This document shows, piece by piece, positions 47,600-59,529 of a stretch of DNA of 64,000 nucleotides. Each line of letters starts with the position of its first letter. The stretch's first letter is position 1. The DNA is from Polytrichum commune (lineage: Eukaryota > Streptophyta > Polytrichopsida > Polytrichales > Polytrichaceae). The position numbers were made by a program, and so were the translations under genes. The stretch lies in contig OX485803.1 of assembly GCA_950295325.1 (NCBI GenBank), positions 31,372,001 to 31,436,000 of the forward strand. The letters run 5' to 3'. The notes under the pieces are model-generated. The model was not told the origin of the DNA. It searched no databases and worked only from the letters and a program-made list of their open reading frames with translations.

Positions 47600-47798
47600 T
47601 CCCAATTAGTGTGTGCTACTATTCGGTGTTACGCAATGCAATAATGTCTTACTCAATAGTTCAGTTTTCACCGATGAAAGTTCAATAAGTTGTTTGGACA
47701 TTGTAGAACACAAATGACTATGTTTGGTAAAATTTTACATCCTCGTTAAATAGTTATAGCATTGTGTAATTCTGATTAGAAACACACACTAATTAGGA
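47600..47798. mobile_element. MITE-D (199 bp), TA target site
   Basis: Inverted ends TCCCAATTAGTGTGTG and CACACACTAATTAGGA of about 40 bp continue inward through TTACGCAATGC / GCATTGTGTAA. TA flanks both sides (47,598-47,599 and 47,799-47,800). Single related ends appear at about 44,785, 45,470 and 61,312. Confidence 0.8.
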
Positions 47799-47869
47799 TA
47801 ATCGATCTAGTGAGATCGGCGTGCCTCAGATGGATGCTTTTGTGTCTAAGCTCACTTCTCGTAGGATAC

Positions 47870-48210
47870 GAAACATGCAATTAGTGCAAAATAATTAGCA
47901 AATCAAAACCCGTGTATGTAGCAACTTAGAGCTCTTATGAATATCTTAATCATTATCAAAGTGAAGATACTCTTTGCTTATTTGGTGGTCATATAGGTAT
48001 TCCTTGATCATGTTGACTATTGAAACCAAGAGTGGCTAGCTTATTTCGAGCACATATAGCAGTCCAATTCCATTCAAACACATGCCTTTCTGATGGCAGT
48101 CCTTAGATCCACACTTAATCACATACCATTCATATGTAAGTGTTTAAAATGTTGTTGTGTTCAATTTAGGCATGTATACCTTGTGGTTGCCTACTAGAAG
48201 CTTGAAATTT
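47870..48210. repeat. Interspersed repeat K, copy 2
   Basis: Aligns with 16,560-16,920 through ATTAGCAAATC, ATTATCAAAGTGAA and CAGTCCAATTCCATTCAAAC. Non-coding as it stands. Confidence 0.5.
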
Positions 48211-48378
48211 TACATATATAAAGAGAAAGGAAAAGAAAAAGAAAAGGGAAAGATAATACCACAAAATTGGTTGTGACCGCGACTCACGTGAAGAATAGCC
48301 TACTCACCCATCCATGGCCATGTTTTTGAAGCAGAAGGCATTTGCAATGGTTTAGTGCATATGATAGTATGGAGTTTT

Positions 48379-48544
48379 GGGTCCGAGATGACCCTAAACT
48401 ACTAGATGATAGTGGAAAGGTACCCAAACCGAACAGAGTGGTTGGCGGTTCAATTCCTGGCCATGGAATTGTCTCTCTACTTGACGGAAACTAGCCAAGT
48501 GGTCAGACACCTCATGTGTTCTAAAAAAAGAAGAAGAAAAATAA
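48379..48544 (+). mobile_element. tRNA-type SINE, copy 1 (short 3' part, A-rich tail)
   Basis: Starts GGGTCCGAGATGACCCT, with a Pol III A box TAGTGGAAAGG (48,410-48,420) and B box GGTTCAATTCC (48,447-48,457), 37 bp apart as in tRNA genes. Closely similar to 62,616 onward through these boxes, but it ends in an A-rich tail (AAAAAAAGAAGAAGAAAAA) without the LINE-like 3' part. Imperfect flanking repeats ATGGAGTTTT (48,369-48,378) and ATGAGGTTTT (48,545-48,554) are probably the target duplication. Confidence 0.82.
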
Positions 48545-48554
48545 TATGAGGTTT

Positions 48555-50879
48555 TATGAGTGTTAAAACAATTGAAACTTATTAAGTATCACAAAATAGG
48601 CGAAAATGCAAAGGCATGGTAAAGTTTGAAGCTCATATCAATATTTTAATTATGATTTTAATTAAATTTTCCTTTTTTCTTCACGAATAATTATTTAAGA
48701 TCCCTCTATTTATGTCAAACTCTGATCTGGAAATAGTTTATAGATTCTGACCTTGAGATCCAATGCCTTTTTTAAAGTCTTTTTAAAGTCCGGTTTAGAT
48801 TCACACCTACTCACATGTGTCTAATTGAGTTACAGGAATGAAATAGGCTTGTTTATCTTACACTCTATGCATGGAAAATGATAATGAGTTTGTTACTAAT
48901 GTAGCTCAACCCAATAGGGCTTTGCTTATAATCCAAATCGGGGATATCCAAGGATTTGTCATGCATGCATGAAAACTCTAACTACTAAGTGATCCTTTTA
49001 TATTCCATGTTTGTGTTATAAAATAGTTATATTCTAGTAATGTGCTGAAGATCCGCATGATGTGTGTGTTATTTCATACCCGTTCCTCTTAAAATCACCC
49101 CTTTATCTCATGTGATTCATATGTGTGCAAGAAAACGGACCCCCTCCCCAAGTGATTTGAAGACACAATCCAATATCATTTAAACATTTGTCTATATGAT
49201 ATTTATTCATGCATCCACACCATTCCAAATTGGTTGTCTGATTAAGAGAATTAACTAAATAACACACGCATACCTTTTCACTGGGAGAAACTTTTGACCC
49301 CTTTCAACCATCCATTGCAAACCCCAACAAAAGTTGCATAAGAAAATCACTTTGGTTGCCAACTCGAGGTTTTTGGTCATGATGTGTAGTCGAAGTGAGC
49401 ACCTTATGGATTCTCGAAGCGCTGTCGAAATATTAGACCTAAGATGGGTTCTTTCAAATAGATAAAACACACGTTTTGATCTACACTTAACCTTAGCACC
49501 TTCTCAATTATGATGAAATTCTAAATATTTTTACAAATAAAAATATGGAATTTGCAGTGTTGTTAGTTTTGTATGTTTTATTTTGATTTTATTGTTTGGT
49601 AACCTTGATCAAACTGGAAAGAATGTTAGTAACATGATATGTTAGACCATGTTCCGTTAGGGATTATCAGTGTGGGAAGCCCCGTAAATATGTACAGTAT
49701 GAAATAGCACCAACCAATGAGAGCAAAGGCAATGAGGGGTATGGAAAGTATGAATTATATGCCTAGGACAAACCTTGGAGAATGGGGGCAAAGACTGATT
49801 AGGTAACATGCATTGTTTTTTTGGACAATCATGACCATTGAATATAAAATGAAGGATGCAGTGGACCTCGGTTTGATATTATGTCTTCACTTGTAGGTTC
49901 TCACATTTTTTTTCTTGGTTGTTTTATTCATTCTTACATGCCCCTGGTTTTCTCTTGAAACACATAGGAGTCCCATTGGAAGTATACGTGAATAAGTGAA
50001 GGTGAAACAAGTCAATGACATAGAACGATGAGAATCATTGAAATATCCGAGTATAGTCCAAACTTTTAAATGAAACACAATGATATGCATTAGAAACTAT
50101 TGAAAGATGATTGCACCTATCTTTGTTTACGAACTATTATGGATGGTTATAATTAAAGGGTATAGTGGACTTAAATCATGTGTTACATGGTTCCGAGAAA
50201 AATATAAATGAAGTGGAAACATACTAGCATGACAAACCATTGTGTAGCACACTCTGGAATGAACAAGTAACCATAGGCTCCAAAGTAGGTAGGGCCATAG
50301 ATTTGTCAACATTTACACTTTGACAAACTTTGCAAACATTGTTAGAAACACATGTGGGATATCACTTGTGGCCCCACATCTTCACAATCGCGAGGTTTTA
50401 GGCAAAGTCGTGATAGGATACTCGAGAAACACTTTATCCCATACAAAAGGTGGGGCATGGTCAAGATGGGTAGCACAAAGGGAAGCCCCTACACAATGGG
50501 CACCCCTATCTCTTTTATGACAAATGAATTTTGGAATATTTCGATTTAATAAGACTGTAAGAAATCGAGATACAATGAAAATATTTTGGGTCACATGGCT
50601 TCCAAGACCACTTTGAGAGGCCATTCAACAACCTAACCAACACAAAATTTGGATCACTCCAAGCACCTAAACTCCCCAACATATGGGGGAATAGGTGCAA
50701 CTATCTTAAAGGCCTCCTTCCAATCACGTGTTGTAGTTGGCTTCGGTAAGAAGAACGACACTAATTGGCCTTGAATGTTTAAATCCCATTTCAAACTTAT
50801 AGCTTAGAAAATATTTTTATTAAAATGTCATTTTTCTCACACAAATGTGTCAAATGCGACTAGTAAGCTATTGCCCACT
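48555..50879. other. No gene seen
   Basis: AT-rich intergenic sequence. Open frames at 49.2-50.7 kb are short, overlapping and without motifs. Confidence 0.45.
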
Positions 50880-50975
50880 CACGGACACAACGGTTTCTTT
50901 GACAAAATAGCATCGAAGGTGAGTGAGTGCATCCAAAATTGGAGGGTGAGTTATAAGGTGGCCACACCTATTTGG
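50880..50975 (-). repeat. Short repeat P, reverse copy
   Basis: The reverse complement of this stretch resembles 51,427-51,540 and 52,100-52,225: GGTGYRACCWCCTTATA, CCAATTAYAGGTGCA and a run of CACT, then TTTGATGCATTT. Confidence 0.5.
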
Positions 50976-51019
50976 GAACTTTGAGAGCAACTTCTTCAAT
51001 TTAGGTGTCGATTAAAAAA

Positions 51020-51337
51020 CTTGGATTGTGGTTAAGTTATTTTGTTTGTTTGATGCAATCGTTGAGTTACATGCTATGGATGAAAGATGTTCAATGACTT
51101 TCTCATTAAAAAATGAACATGGACTTTATATGTAATAAAGGAATATTTAATTCATGATTCATATTTTGTAAATGTTATGGATGTTATGGAGGCATTTATC
51201 ACATTAAGTTAGAAAGCTTTGTATAAAAACACGAGTCCATTTTCTATCCTCATGTAAGTACATACACATTTCTTGTTTGTAGGGGGTTTCATAGTGACTC
51301 ATGAAATTCATTTAGGTTTCCAATGAAGGGTCCACCC
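51020..51337. repeat. Interspersed repeat J, copy 2
   Basis: Collinear with 16,160-16,560. Shared words: TTGAGTTACATGCTATG, GTTCAATG, TTTATCACATTAA, GAGTCCATTTTCTA and GGGGGTTTCATAGTGACTCA. Confidence 0.65.
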
Positions 51338-51425
51338 CTCGAGCATGCTCCCAACAATTGAGATTGCACAAATTGACCTCAAGTGAACTAGGACTTAGGA
51401 CTTGGGGCTCTGTGTGAACCGGCCC
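51338..51425. mobile_element. Short TIR element L, copy 2
   Basis: Shares TGCTCCCAAC, TTGAGATTGCAC, AAGTGAACTAGGACTTAGGA and GTGTGAACCGGCCC with 51,868-51,980. The left end is eroded. Confidence 0.55.
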
Positions 51426-51426
51426 T

Positions 51427-51540
51427 AATTATCCGAATAGGTGCAACCACCTTATATAGGTCGCCCTTCAATTATAGGTGCACACACTACACTCACTCAC
51501 TCACTCACTCACCTTCGATGCATTTTAATGCATTGATTTG
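51427..51540 (+). repeat. Short repeat P with (CACT)n microsatellite, copy 1
   Basis: Contains GGTGCAACCACCTTATA, CAATTATAGGTGCA and about six CACT units (51,489-51,512), then GATGCATTTTAATGCATTGA. A related copy lies at 52,100-52,225. Confidence 0.6.
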
Positions 51541-51867
51541 GAGACAAACATACCATTGCTTGGCTCATGACGTGTGTTCACTTGCCCAACCCCATAATTG
51601 ACTACATGGAGATTTTGGCATTCGCATTGGTGATTTTGGCATTCCACAAAACATGGTAGAGGTCTTGAGCAATGCTATGGAAGTCCGGCCCAGGAGTCAT
51701 GTTGTAACCAAGCAATCACTTAATACTAGCCTCATGGGCAACATCATTATAACTCACATGGATATCACAATTAGGGAAGAACTTATGAACACGAGCAACA
51801 AACATAGGCACATACATTGCAATCACATAAGGACTGACCCTGCTACTAAGTTAAACATGGAAGCTTC

Positions 51868-51980
51868 GACCCCGTGTGAAGTGGTCAGTCCCAACTCCCA
51901 TGCTCCCAACGGCTGAGATTGCACGGATCGACCTAAAGTGAATTGGGACTTAGGACTTGAGACCCATGTGAACCGGCCCC
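51868..51980. mobile_element. Short TIR element L, copy 3
   Basis: CCCGTGTGAAGTGGTCAGTC at the left and GGACTTGAGACCCATGTGAA at the right, around CGGCTGAGATTGCACG. It abuts foldback element G copy 3. Confidence 0.6.
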
Positions 51981-51990
51981 TACGTAAGTG

Positions 51991-52093
51991 AATTTGGGCA
52001 AACCAACCCATACACTCGTTCCTTGTTGGATGCCCTAAACCCTTGCCTCCAAGGAACCAGTGTACGGGACCACGGGTTAATTCACCCCCAGCC
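51991..52093. mobile_element. Foldback element G, copy 3, 10-bp target duplication
   Basis: A 103-bp copy in reverse orientation. TACGTAAGTG flanks it exactly (51,981-51,990 and 52,094-52,103). Its arms pair over GGGCAAACCAACCCATACAC and GTACGGGACCACGGGTTAATTC with a small insertion in one arm. Confidence 0.85.
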
Positions 52094-52103
52094 TACGTAA
52101 GTG

Positions 52104-52225
52104 CCCAAAGAGGTGTGACCTCCTTATAACTTAGGTCACCCTCCAATTACAGGTGCACTCACTCACTCACTCATTCACTCGCTTGCCTTTGATGCATTTC
52201 TGTCAGAGAAATGGCATTGATCTGG
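52104..52225 (+). repeat. Short repeat P with (CACT)n microsatellite, copy 2
   Basis: GGTGTGACCTCCTTATAAC, CCAATTACAGGTGCA, CACT repeats (52,155-52,178) and TTTGATGCATTTCTGTCAG correspond to 51,427-51,540. Confidence 0.6.
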
Positions 52226-52399
52226 AGGCGGAAGTGTGGAGTTTATGCCCACCATTAATATATAATACCAGCCTTGGGAGCAATATTATCCAATAACTTG
52301 CATGCAGGCTATGAGAACTAGGGCGCAACTTAAGAACAGAACTAGGTACATTACATTATAATACACTTACAGTTCCATAAAGATTGGATGCCACTGTCC

Positions 52400-52470
52400 A
52401 GGGCGATTTTTGGGCATAGTCGGTCACAATCCCACTGTTTCCAAGTCCAACCGGTTTACATGTTGTGATC
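52400..52470 (-). repeat. Short repeat N, reverse copy
   Basis: The reverse complement reads GGTTGGACTTGGAAACAGTG then GACCGACTATGCCCAAAAAT, as at 58,545 and 44,930. Confidence 0.6.
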
Positions 52471-52604
52471 TTTCGGTCTTGATCGTTAATAATTTGAGGC
52501 ACGTTCCATAGATTCCTCTAAAACGATCGGTTATTTTCACCGAAGAGTACGATGTAGATGAGTTGGTAAACATCCAAAAATGGCAGTAAAAAGTTAACTT
52601 TGAA

Positions 52605-53114
52605 GTGTCACTTCACACATGAGACTGACAGCCTGTGACCATTATTACACTTCAAGCACTCTTGTTGGTGGAAAAGGCGGAGCCGCTCCAAGTTCGCTTC
52701 ACACTACACGTGAGGGACCAACGGAAGTATGTGAATGCAAGATGGATGTAAAGTCCACATGGATTCCTACATGGCATCGAATGGATCATGTTTCATGGTC
52801 ACTGGGACTATTTTCAAAAACCACCTCTTGGAGGTAAGCCTAACACAAAACTGGGAGACTGTGGCACTCCGAACGCTCACAACCGTTGGTTTTATTCTAT
52901 TCTATCATGCGTGAGGACCTGCGTGAATAAAAAACCATTGAAATAGCATTTGGCTGAGGGCCCGGTCACAAGTGACTTCACACTACACTCGAAGGTCCGT
53001 GACCACACTAAGTTACATGATGTTGGAGGCGTGTTGGGACGGCCTTTGGACACTCTTCTTTTGGGCTCTCACAATTTCATGGTCACGGCTCTTGGCTCAT
53101 GTGCGAAGTGGCCC
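52605..53114. mobile_element. TIR-F copy 3 (510 bp)
   Basis: Collinear with 46,646-47,149. Left end GTCACTTCACACATGAGACT (slightly changed at the outermost bases) and right end CTCATGTGCGAAGTGGCCC followed by TTA. No transposase. Confidence 0.8.
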
Positions 53115-55440
53115 TTAGCGCTTCTCCCCCTTCATTGTTGGCTGCCACTTTACTACTAAACCTGGGAGCTTGAGCTTGGGGAGGGGGGGGCTGGTCCGGT
53201 CACTCTGACTTTGTCCGGAAGGATCTAATCAGGGGAATTCCTTTGCAGGGAAGGTGGAGATGGAGGGGGTAGAGGAGGAGTCCCTAAACCACTCGCTTCC
53301 CTTCACATTCATTAAAGGCAGGAGTCGGGGGAAGGGGGGGTATGGACGGCTAGGATCGTCCCAGATGGCGCGCACCCCTTCATTCCGCCAGGTGGATGGG
53401 TCTTGAGCCGTCGGATGCGGTGGCCAAGGCTCTCTCTCTCTCTCTCTCTCTGTGTCTCTCTCTCCTCAGCAGTCAGTGCCTGTCTTGGCATGACTCTGCA
53501 CTCGCTTGCGTCGAAGCTACAGATTTCGTCAATCTCAGTCAGCTCCAATTGAGTTTTTTAGGTAGGTGGGTGGGTAGCTTAGGTTGCGTTTCCCCTTCCG
53601 GTGTATACAAAACAAAATACTTGCTTTCAAGGCATTATTGTCACAGTATTGGTTGTGGATCGCAATATCGGTGGAGCACTGCTTGCTGCACAGGAGCTCG
53701 ATCCCAAGTTTCGAATTTTATGGGCCATGGCAGAGTGATCAATATTCTCCCTGATCTCCCAAATTGCTTTGTGGAAGAAGATTTGGGTGCAAGCCTCTTC
53801 TTTTGCGTGTCTGTGTGAACGTCGGCTGACTTAATTGTGAGTTGATGATGGAGCTGCTTCTGATGTGTGTTCCTGATCTTGGTTAGCTCAGAACTTCATT
53901 GTGCATGGTGGACATTTGTGGTGTTGATCCTCAGGTGGGTTGATTTAGCTGCTTGTGTTGTCGGATTTTAGAGATTTTCTCGTGGAGGCTGTGGGATGAA
54001 GGTGCAGGTGAGTGGAGGGATGTGCTCGAGAGGTTAGACATGGTATAGCGTCATTAGCAAGTTGGGTAGGGTGACTGCGCAGCAGCGTTATGGTCAATGC
54101 TTTCTCCGCTGTAAGATTGTCGGACACAATCGTCACCATAGAATTGTGATACGAAGGTTAGCTAGGATGGATAGATCTTAATTAGTTACCGCATCGGGTC
54201 GAAGTGCATGCTGAACGATTTTGTTTTTGTTTCTGTTTTCCCGCCGAGTACCGTACTGCTGATCCTGGTGGAGAGGTGGTTGGAGTGTTTTGGGAAGGTT
54301 GAGTACGATCATCAGCATTATTAGTAGTGGCCTGGGGACGGTGATTGATGGTGCGTTGTGCGCACCATTTGTCAAGGTGGTTCAATCCAATGAGGCCACC
54401 TGCACATGTTGATATGCTGCGAAGTTTTAAGGTTGTGTTGTGGGTGACAATAGGAGACGTTATGCTAGCTACACATAGGTCGTCCCATCCACCTTCTGGC
54501 TTTTTGAAAGGAAAAAAAAAAGCGCGACCATTCCACTCCCGTCCTTTAGCTTTTGAGATGATGCACCAGTGGATCGTCACATGAGGAAGGTGACCACCGT
54601 TGACCCCCTAGACGGAAGTTGTTATTCCGATCGAATATTTCTGCGTCGCCACTCGTTTTGAGAAGCACTCTCGGAGGAGATTTCTTGAGATAGTTAATAT
54701 ATTGCAGTGCATTTCAAGTCCTTGCACTGTATCCTCTTGACTGTATCTCCTCATCCTCAGTTCCAGGATAAAAAGAATTATCCGCGTCACCGCCGTCGAA
54801 ACCTTCAGTCGAGATACTTAAGTTAACCCTGGATCGATCCAATAATTTGCTCACCTAATAACGCGTGTTCTTGATTATTTTGCAGGTACCTGCCGTCAGT
54901 AACATCATCATTTATGAGTGCCAAGCCTAAGCAGATTCTGTGACCGAGGTTTCGGCAACCGACGCTCTGCGTGGTAGATATTTCGTAGTTCCGACGAACT
55001 GTACATACATGCACCGGAGATAGGGTTTAAAGATGCGAAACACGAGGGCTTTAGCGAATACTCCATATGCATATCGAGCTGCGAGACATGATAAGTTGAC
55101 TTAGGGTGGTGTAAGGTCGCAAGGTAGGGCCACTAATCCTGTAGTCTGCGACCTGGAGATTGCGTAGGACAGGATTAATTTGGAGGACTCACTTGAAGGA
55201 AGTGAGCATTCAGTGTGTCGTGATGGTGGGCAGATGCGAGGACGGCTATGGTGAACACGAACTTGCAGGACTCTCTCGGTTGTGTGGTTTGGTGTTGGTT
55301 GTAAATGGCTTTCAACGAGAATTTTAAGTTGGGTCAAATTGTCACGAAGCCTTCTTCCGTTATGCGTCAGACGAAAGAATTTTTCTGAACCTGTTGCGGC
55401 TGGAGTAATTAGGTAGTGTTTGTGCCGCAAGAAAGTGGCG
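53115..55440 (+). promoter_or_regulatory. Upstream region / probable 5' leader of the glycosyltransferase gene
   Basis: About 2.3 kb without any of the repeat families seen elsewhere, and less AT-rich than the flanks. A CT microsatellite lies at 53,430-53,467. The open frame at 53,396-53,818 is created mainly by this CT run (Leu-Ser repeats) and is not supported as a gene. Splice-like sites such as TTTTGCAGGT (about 54,880) allow a leader intron, but I cannot place the transcription start from sequence alone. Confidence 0.4.
53430..53467. repeat. CT microsatellite
   Basis: About 13 CT units followed by GTGTCTCTCTCTC. CT-rich tracts are common just upstream of, or in, plant 5' leaders. Confidence 0.85.
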
Positions 55441-57730
55441 ATGGCGCAGGGGTGGAATTCCGCAAAGAAATCGCACGGGTGGTCATTTCAAACGGACCAC
55501 TCCTGGATCCTTGTCCTGGTGGCAGTAGCTAGCATATGTTCCTGTGTTTATGTGCTGCAGCTGCTCTTTATTAACAGCAGCAATTGTATACCATTAGAAA
55601 GCATCTCGTATGGGTTTAGGCATCTTCCTCCGCAACAGATGATGAACATCTCTAGTCCCAGCATACTCCCTTCCACCGATGTTCACCATACTGCGTCTCT
55701 CGACGCATTGCCTGTACCTGTACCTGTACCTGTGGCGGTCCGCCTGCAGACAGCGAAGACAAGGAAGACGACGGACTTAACTCGAATTGTCTTTGGTATT
55801 GCCGGAGCTGCGAAAATGTGGGCAACAAGGAAGGAATACGTAACGTTGTGGTGGAATTCAGTGCAGGGACTCAGAGGGTATGTGTGGCTCGATGAAAAGG
55901 TGAATGAAACTTGGAGTACCGATGTGCCTCCGTTCAAAATCTCGGGGGATACTTCACGCTTCGAGTATAAGTTCAGAGGTGGGAAGAGATCAGCAATTCG
56001 GATATCGCGAATTGTTTCCGAAATGTTCAGGCTCGGGCTCCCAGATGTTGATTGGTTTGTTATGGGAGATGACGACACGTTCTTCTTCCCGGATAATTTG
56101 GTGAAAGTCCTCAACAAGTATGACCATAACCAGATGTACTATATCGGCAGTACATCGGAGACACACATGCAGAATGTTTTGTTTTCCTATAACATGGCGT
56201 TTGGTGGCGGGGGCTTCGCCATCAGTTATCCGTTGGCCAAGGAACTCGCCAAAATGCAAGATGCTTGCCTCGCAAGGTAAACATTTCCCTCCCCACCATG
56301 TTGTTGTTTCAGCCACACATTCAATCTAAATTTAGGTGTTTCGATTGTCTTCCAATTGTGTTGCGCTTGGCATCGAGAGATGTCCACCATTGATTTCTCA
56401 TGCGTGGATCTGTAACAGATATGCTCATCTGTTCGGTAGCGATGATCGAATGCACGCTTGTATGTCGGAGCTCGGTGTGTCACTTACTAGAGAACTTGGA
56501 TTCCATCAGGTCAGAATTGTCTCCTACTCGGCTACCGTGATATAGACATTCTTGCACAAGTCACCATCCTAATATGTGTTGAGGTTGCGCCATTTGCCAT
56601 AAACAATTTGTCGTGGCCACGTCCGCCATTATCTCCAGATTTGTGTATGGCTAGGAGGCATATTAGGGATACTCTTCGAGGGATGAATCACGAGTTCTGT
56701 GGTTCGAATTGCAGATGGACATCCAGGGGGATGCGTTCGGCTTGCTAGCAGCTCACCCCCAGACTCCTCTTGTCAGTCTACACCACTTGGACGCCATCTT
56801 GCCCATCTTCCCTAACTACACACGGGGGGGAGCCTTAACCCATCTGTTGAAGGCATCGAAGATTGAACCGTCAAGTCTGCTGCAGCAATCGATCTGCTAT
56901 GCACAAGGAAAAACCTGGTCAATCTCCCTTTCCTGGGGGTTCGTGGTCCAGATTTACAAGGAGTTTTTGACACCACGTGTGCTGGAAACCACCATCAGAA
57001 CCTTCGCCTCTTGCAGACGAAGAACGGACAAAGTTGATTTCCCTTTCAACACGAGGGATAACTCGAAGGAGGTCTGTCTGCGTCCCAGTCTGTTTTACAT
57101 GGAGTCTGCGCAAGGTCCGAGTGCGGATACGGATGGATTTCTGGAGACTGTTTATGTGAAGGAGGATGATTGGAAGAAACGACGAGCTTGCGACTCAAAA
57201 TTGAAACCTCTTAGCTCTGTGCAACGAATCCGTGTCTTAAAGGAACCGATCAAGGAAACCTGGTTTTTGGTGAGCAGAATTCTCGTTTCTATTTCTCCGG
57301 TGTAGATGTTGGTGGTAAGAGATTCGTATGTGTGTTGGTGAGGGATTGTCACCTCCTACTGTAGTTGAGTAGGATGGTTGGTGAATGCCCTGGTGTTTGG
57401 TTTGTCAGACGTGAAGGGTCCAGGTCCGAAGCCTGAGAGGCCCGTGGAGAGGTTTTAATTGTGGTAGAGATTCGCTATCGCTTGATTGAGATTATCGATG
57501 AACCTACCTGCAACTACTTTCACAACTCCTTTCGGGTTTTTGTTATGGGAGTATTAGGTTGTGTCTGTGATTTTGCAATAGCTCTTCGAAGGTAACATGA
57601 TTGCTTCTCATCATGATTGCAGGCACCTCGAAGATCTTGCTGCCGGGTCACATCCTGGCAGGAAGACATAATTGAGATGCACGTCGGTGCTTGTGAAGAT
57701 GGTGAAGTTCTCATGAGCAGCTCACAGTGA
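55441..57730 (+). CDS. DUF604 / GT31 Fringe-like glycosyltransferase, 4 exons, 529 aa
   Basis: Predicted type II Golgi membrane glycosyltransferase of the plant DUF604 (Fringe-related, GT31) family; donor and acceptor unknown. Exons 55,441-56,276, 56,419-56,509, 56,715-57,269 and 57,623-57,730 join in frame with GT-AG introns of 142, 205 and 353 bp. The start is the first in-frame ATG, followed by a short polar tail and one membrane anchor (residues about 22-44). Domain marks: RIVFGIAGAAKMW and YVTLWW, GYVWLDE, WFVMGDDDTFFF (metal-binding DDD at residues 210-212), YYIGSTSE, FGGGGFAISYPLA, GSDDRMHACMSELGV, GFHQMDIQGDAFGLLAAHP and VSLHHLD. The fourth exon supplies the family's C-terminal APRRSCC and a late GAC-EDGEV. 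Length fits the family. No defect is seen, and it is the only intact gene in the window. Confidence 0.93.
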
Positions 57731-57889
57731 CGGATTAAACTTTGCCGAAATTACGAATCGGGTATCATCCGTGCTATACATACTGCAACCTAATTCGTTG
57801 ATCAACGCAATTTCCACAACAATCAATTCAGACACACCATCGCCAGCATTGATCGGCCTGTATATCTATACCGAGAGGAGCTAGAGTCG

Positions 57890-57895
57890 AATAAA
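57890..57895 (+). terminator. Possible polyadenylation signal
   Basis: AATAAA lies 160 bp after the stop codon of the glycosyltransferase gene. Plant signals are loose, so this is only a candidate. Confidence 0.35.
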
Positions 57896-58544
57896 CTTGA
57901 TGCAGCAATAACAGATGAGAATGTGCGCATGTGCCATACAGATAGATTGTTCGTTGCCGAGATGCATACTTGTATATAAGAGCTATGCACTTTAGACAAT
58001 TTGAGTTTAATTGTACACATCGTAGGCTCACCGAGGTTGCATTTGCCTCGCACATTAGTGGGACTAATCAACCGAGAGTAGTTATAGGAATTGCTCCTTA
58101 GATCTGGGCTGCTCGCACCTTCATCAACGATTGTAGCATCACAACAGAGAGTTTGGAGATAGATAGAATTAGCCATACCGCAGGGGAGGCAAATTATTTC
58201 GGAGATTGAGGAACAATACTGCACCCAGATATCAAAATTTGTCAGCACCGGTGATCACTCGAACTTCAAATTGCTTGATCTTTCAGTTAATTTAGTACGA
58301 GTTTGGCAGCCTGCAGGAATGTTGATGATCGCATGCTCCACAGTGTCTGAGCAATAGTTTATTCTGCTCTCTCTTGAAATTGCTCAAAACCAATGGATAG
58401 GGAGAACCGACTGCTAGTCGCAGATCAACCGGTTGAGTATGAGAAATTACCAGTTGAAGTCCAAAGCTTCAGGAAAACTACCGATCACTTTAGAGGAATC
58501 CAAAGATCATACCTGAAATCCATAAAGAAAAACCCAAAGATGTC
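57896..58544. other. 3' flank of the glycosyltransferase gene
   Basis: No further gene. The repeat-poor island continues to about 58,500. Confidence 0.5.
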
Positions 58545-58620
58545 AACATGTTAACTGGTTGGACTTGGAAACACTAGGATTTCGACCGATTATGCCCGAA
58601 AATCTACCCGGTCACTGCTC
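58545..58620 (+). repeat. Short repeat N, copy 3
   Basis: ACTGGTTGGACTTGGAAACA then GATTATGCCCGAAAATC; see 44,930 and 52,400. Confidence 0.6.
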
Positions 58621-59096
58621 AAAAACTTTGAGTTTGACTTGCATCGCTTCAATGATCAACTGGCCGAGCTCAACTGTGGCTTTGTTGCATGAAGATTTTT
58701 AATTGTTTTGTCAATATCTCACTTAAACTCGAATGTCTCGAGCTGTTTGTGATTCTGTATGACTTCCATCGATCCTTCAAGGTCAATTGTGGGTGGACTA
58801 AAGACCCAGGTGGCATGCCAACGTGGACTTTGTATAAGTCAAATAGGTAGGGAATGGGTATAATATTGTGCCATTCTACTAACGGACCTTGTCAACCCCT
58901 CATTTAGGGTTCTTCCCCCTTGTCCATTATTGTGGTTCAAGCGCTGAGTCATACTTCAGCTTGTAGATAATGGTTTCTTCTTTGACCTTTGCCACGTGGC
59001 AGTACTGCATTGCTTGAACCCCATGCAAAGCCCACGTGGAATTGAGAACATGGTATTGAAAAAGATTAGGTAATCGTGATACATCTTATGTTACTG
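58621..59096. other. No gene seen
   Basis: Intergenic sequence between repeat N and MITE-B copy 3. No supported feature. Confidence 0.45.
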
Positions 59097-59479
59097 CACT
59101 AAATGGTATTGTATTTCGGGTCATATGGTATTTTATGTCACTGTGGTAACTTTTCTAATGACACTGTTTATGAATAAGTTTTTGTTGTCATGGATGATTG
59201 AGATTTGCATGGCATCCATGCCAATTATTGAACAAAGTTATTCTGCATCTTAACAATTATGTAATGAGGTATTTGTCATGGATGATTCAAATTTGGATGG
59301 GAAATTGGTTTGTGAGTGTCAGTAATTGCAACATTGTAAATCCATGATGTCCAAAATTTCTTACTAGGGATGACAAATAACGTTAGGTTTACATTTAGTG
59401 TTGGAGACACTACACGGGCATGTCACAATGTATTGAGCAAGACAAATAGAATTGGTGACACTAAATATAATATTCAGTG
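59097..59479 (+). mobile_element. MITE-B copy 3
   Basis: A 383-bp copy in the same orientation as 75-446. Ends CACTAAATGGTATTGTATT and AATATTCAGTG; flanks TG and CA, probably a decayed TA pair. Interior words TTGTCATGGATGATTGA, GTAAGTGACAGTAATTG-like and GAATTGGTGACACTAAATAT are shared. Confidence 0.85.
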
Positions 59480-59529
59480 CAGTGTTTTGCACTCTCTTTT
59501 CACCATTAATGAAATGAAATGAAGTTGAT

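Noticed and set aside
53396-53818. A 140-codon open frame upstream of the glycosyltransferase
   Set aside because: Its start is made by a CT microsatellite (Leu-Ser repeats) and the rest has no recognisable domain; more likely leader or promoter sequence.
55101-55430. Minus-strand open frame just upstream of the gene start
   Set aside because: No similarity recognised and no counterpart signals; probably antisense chance frame.
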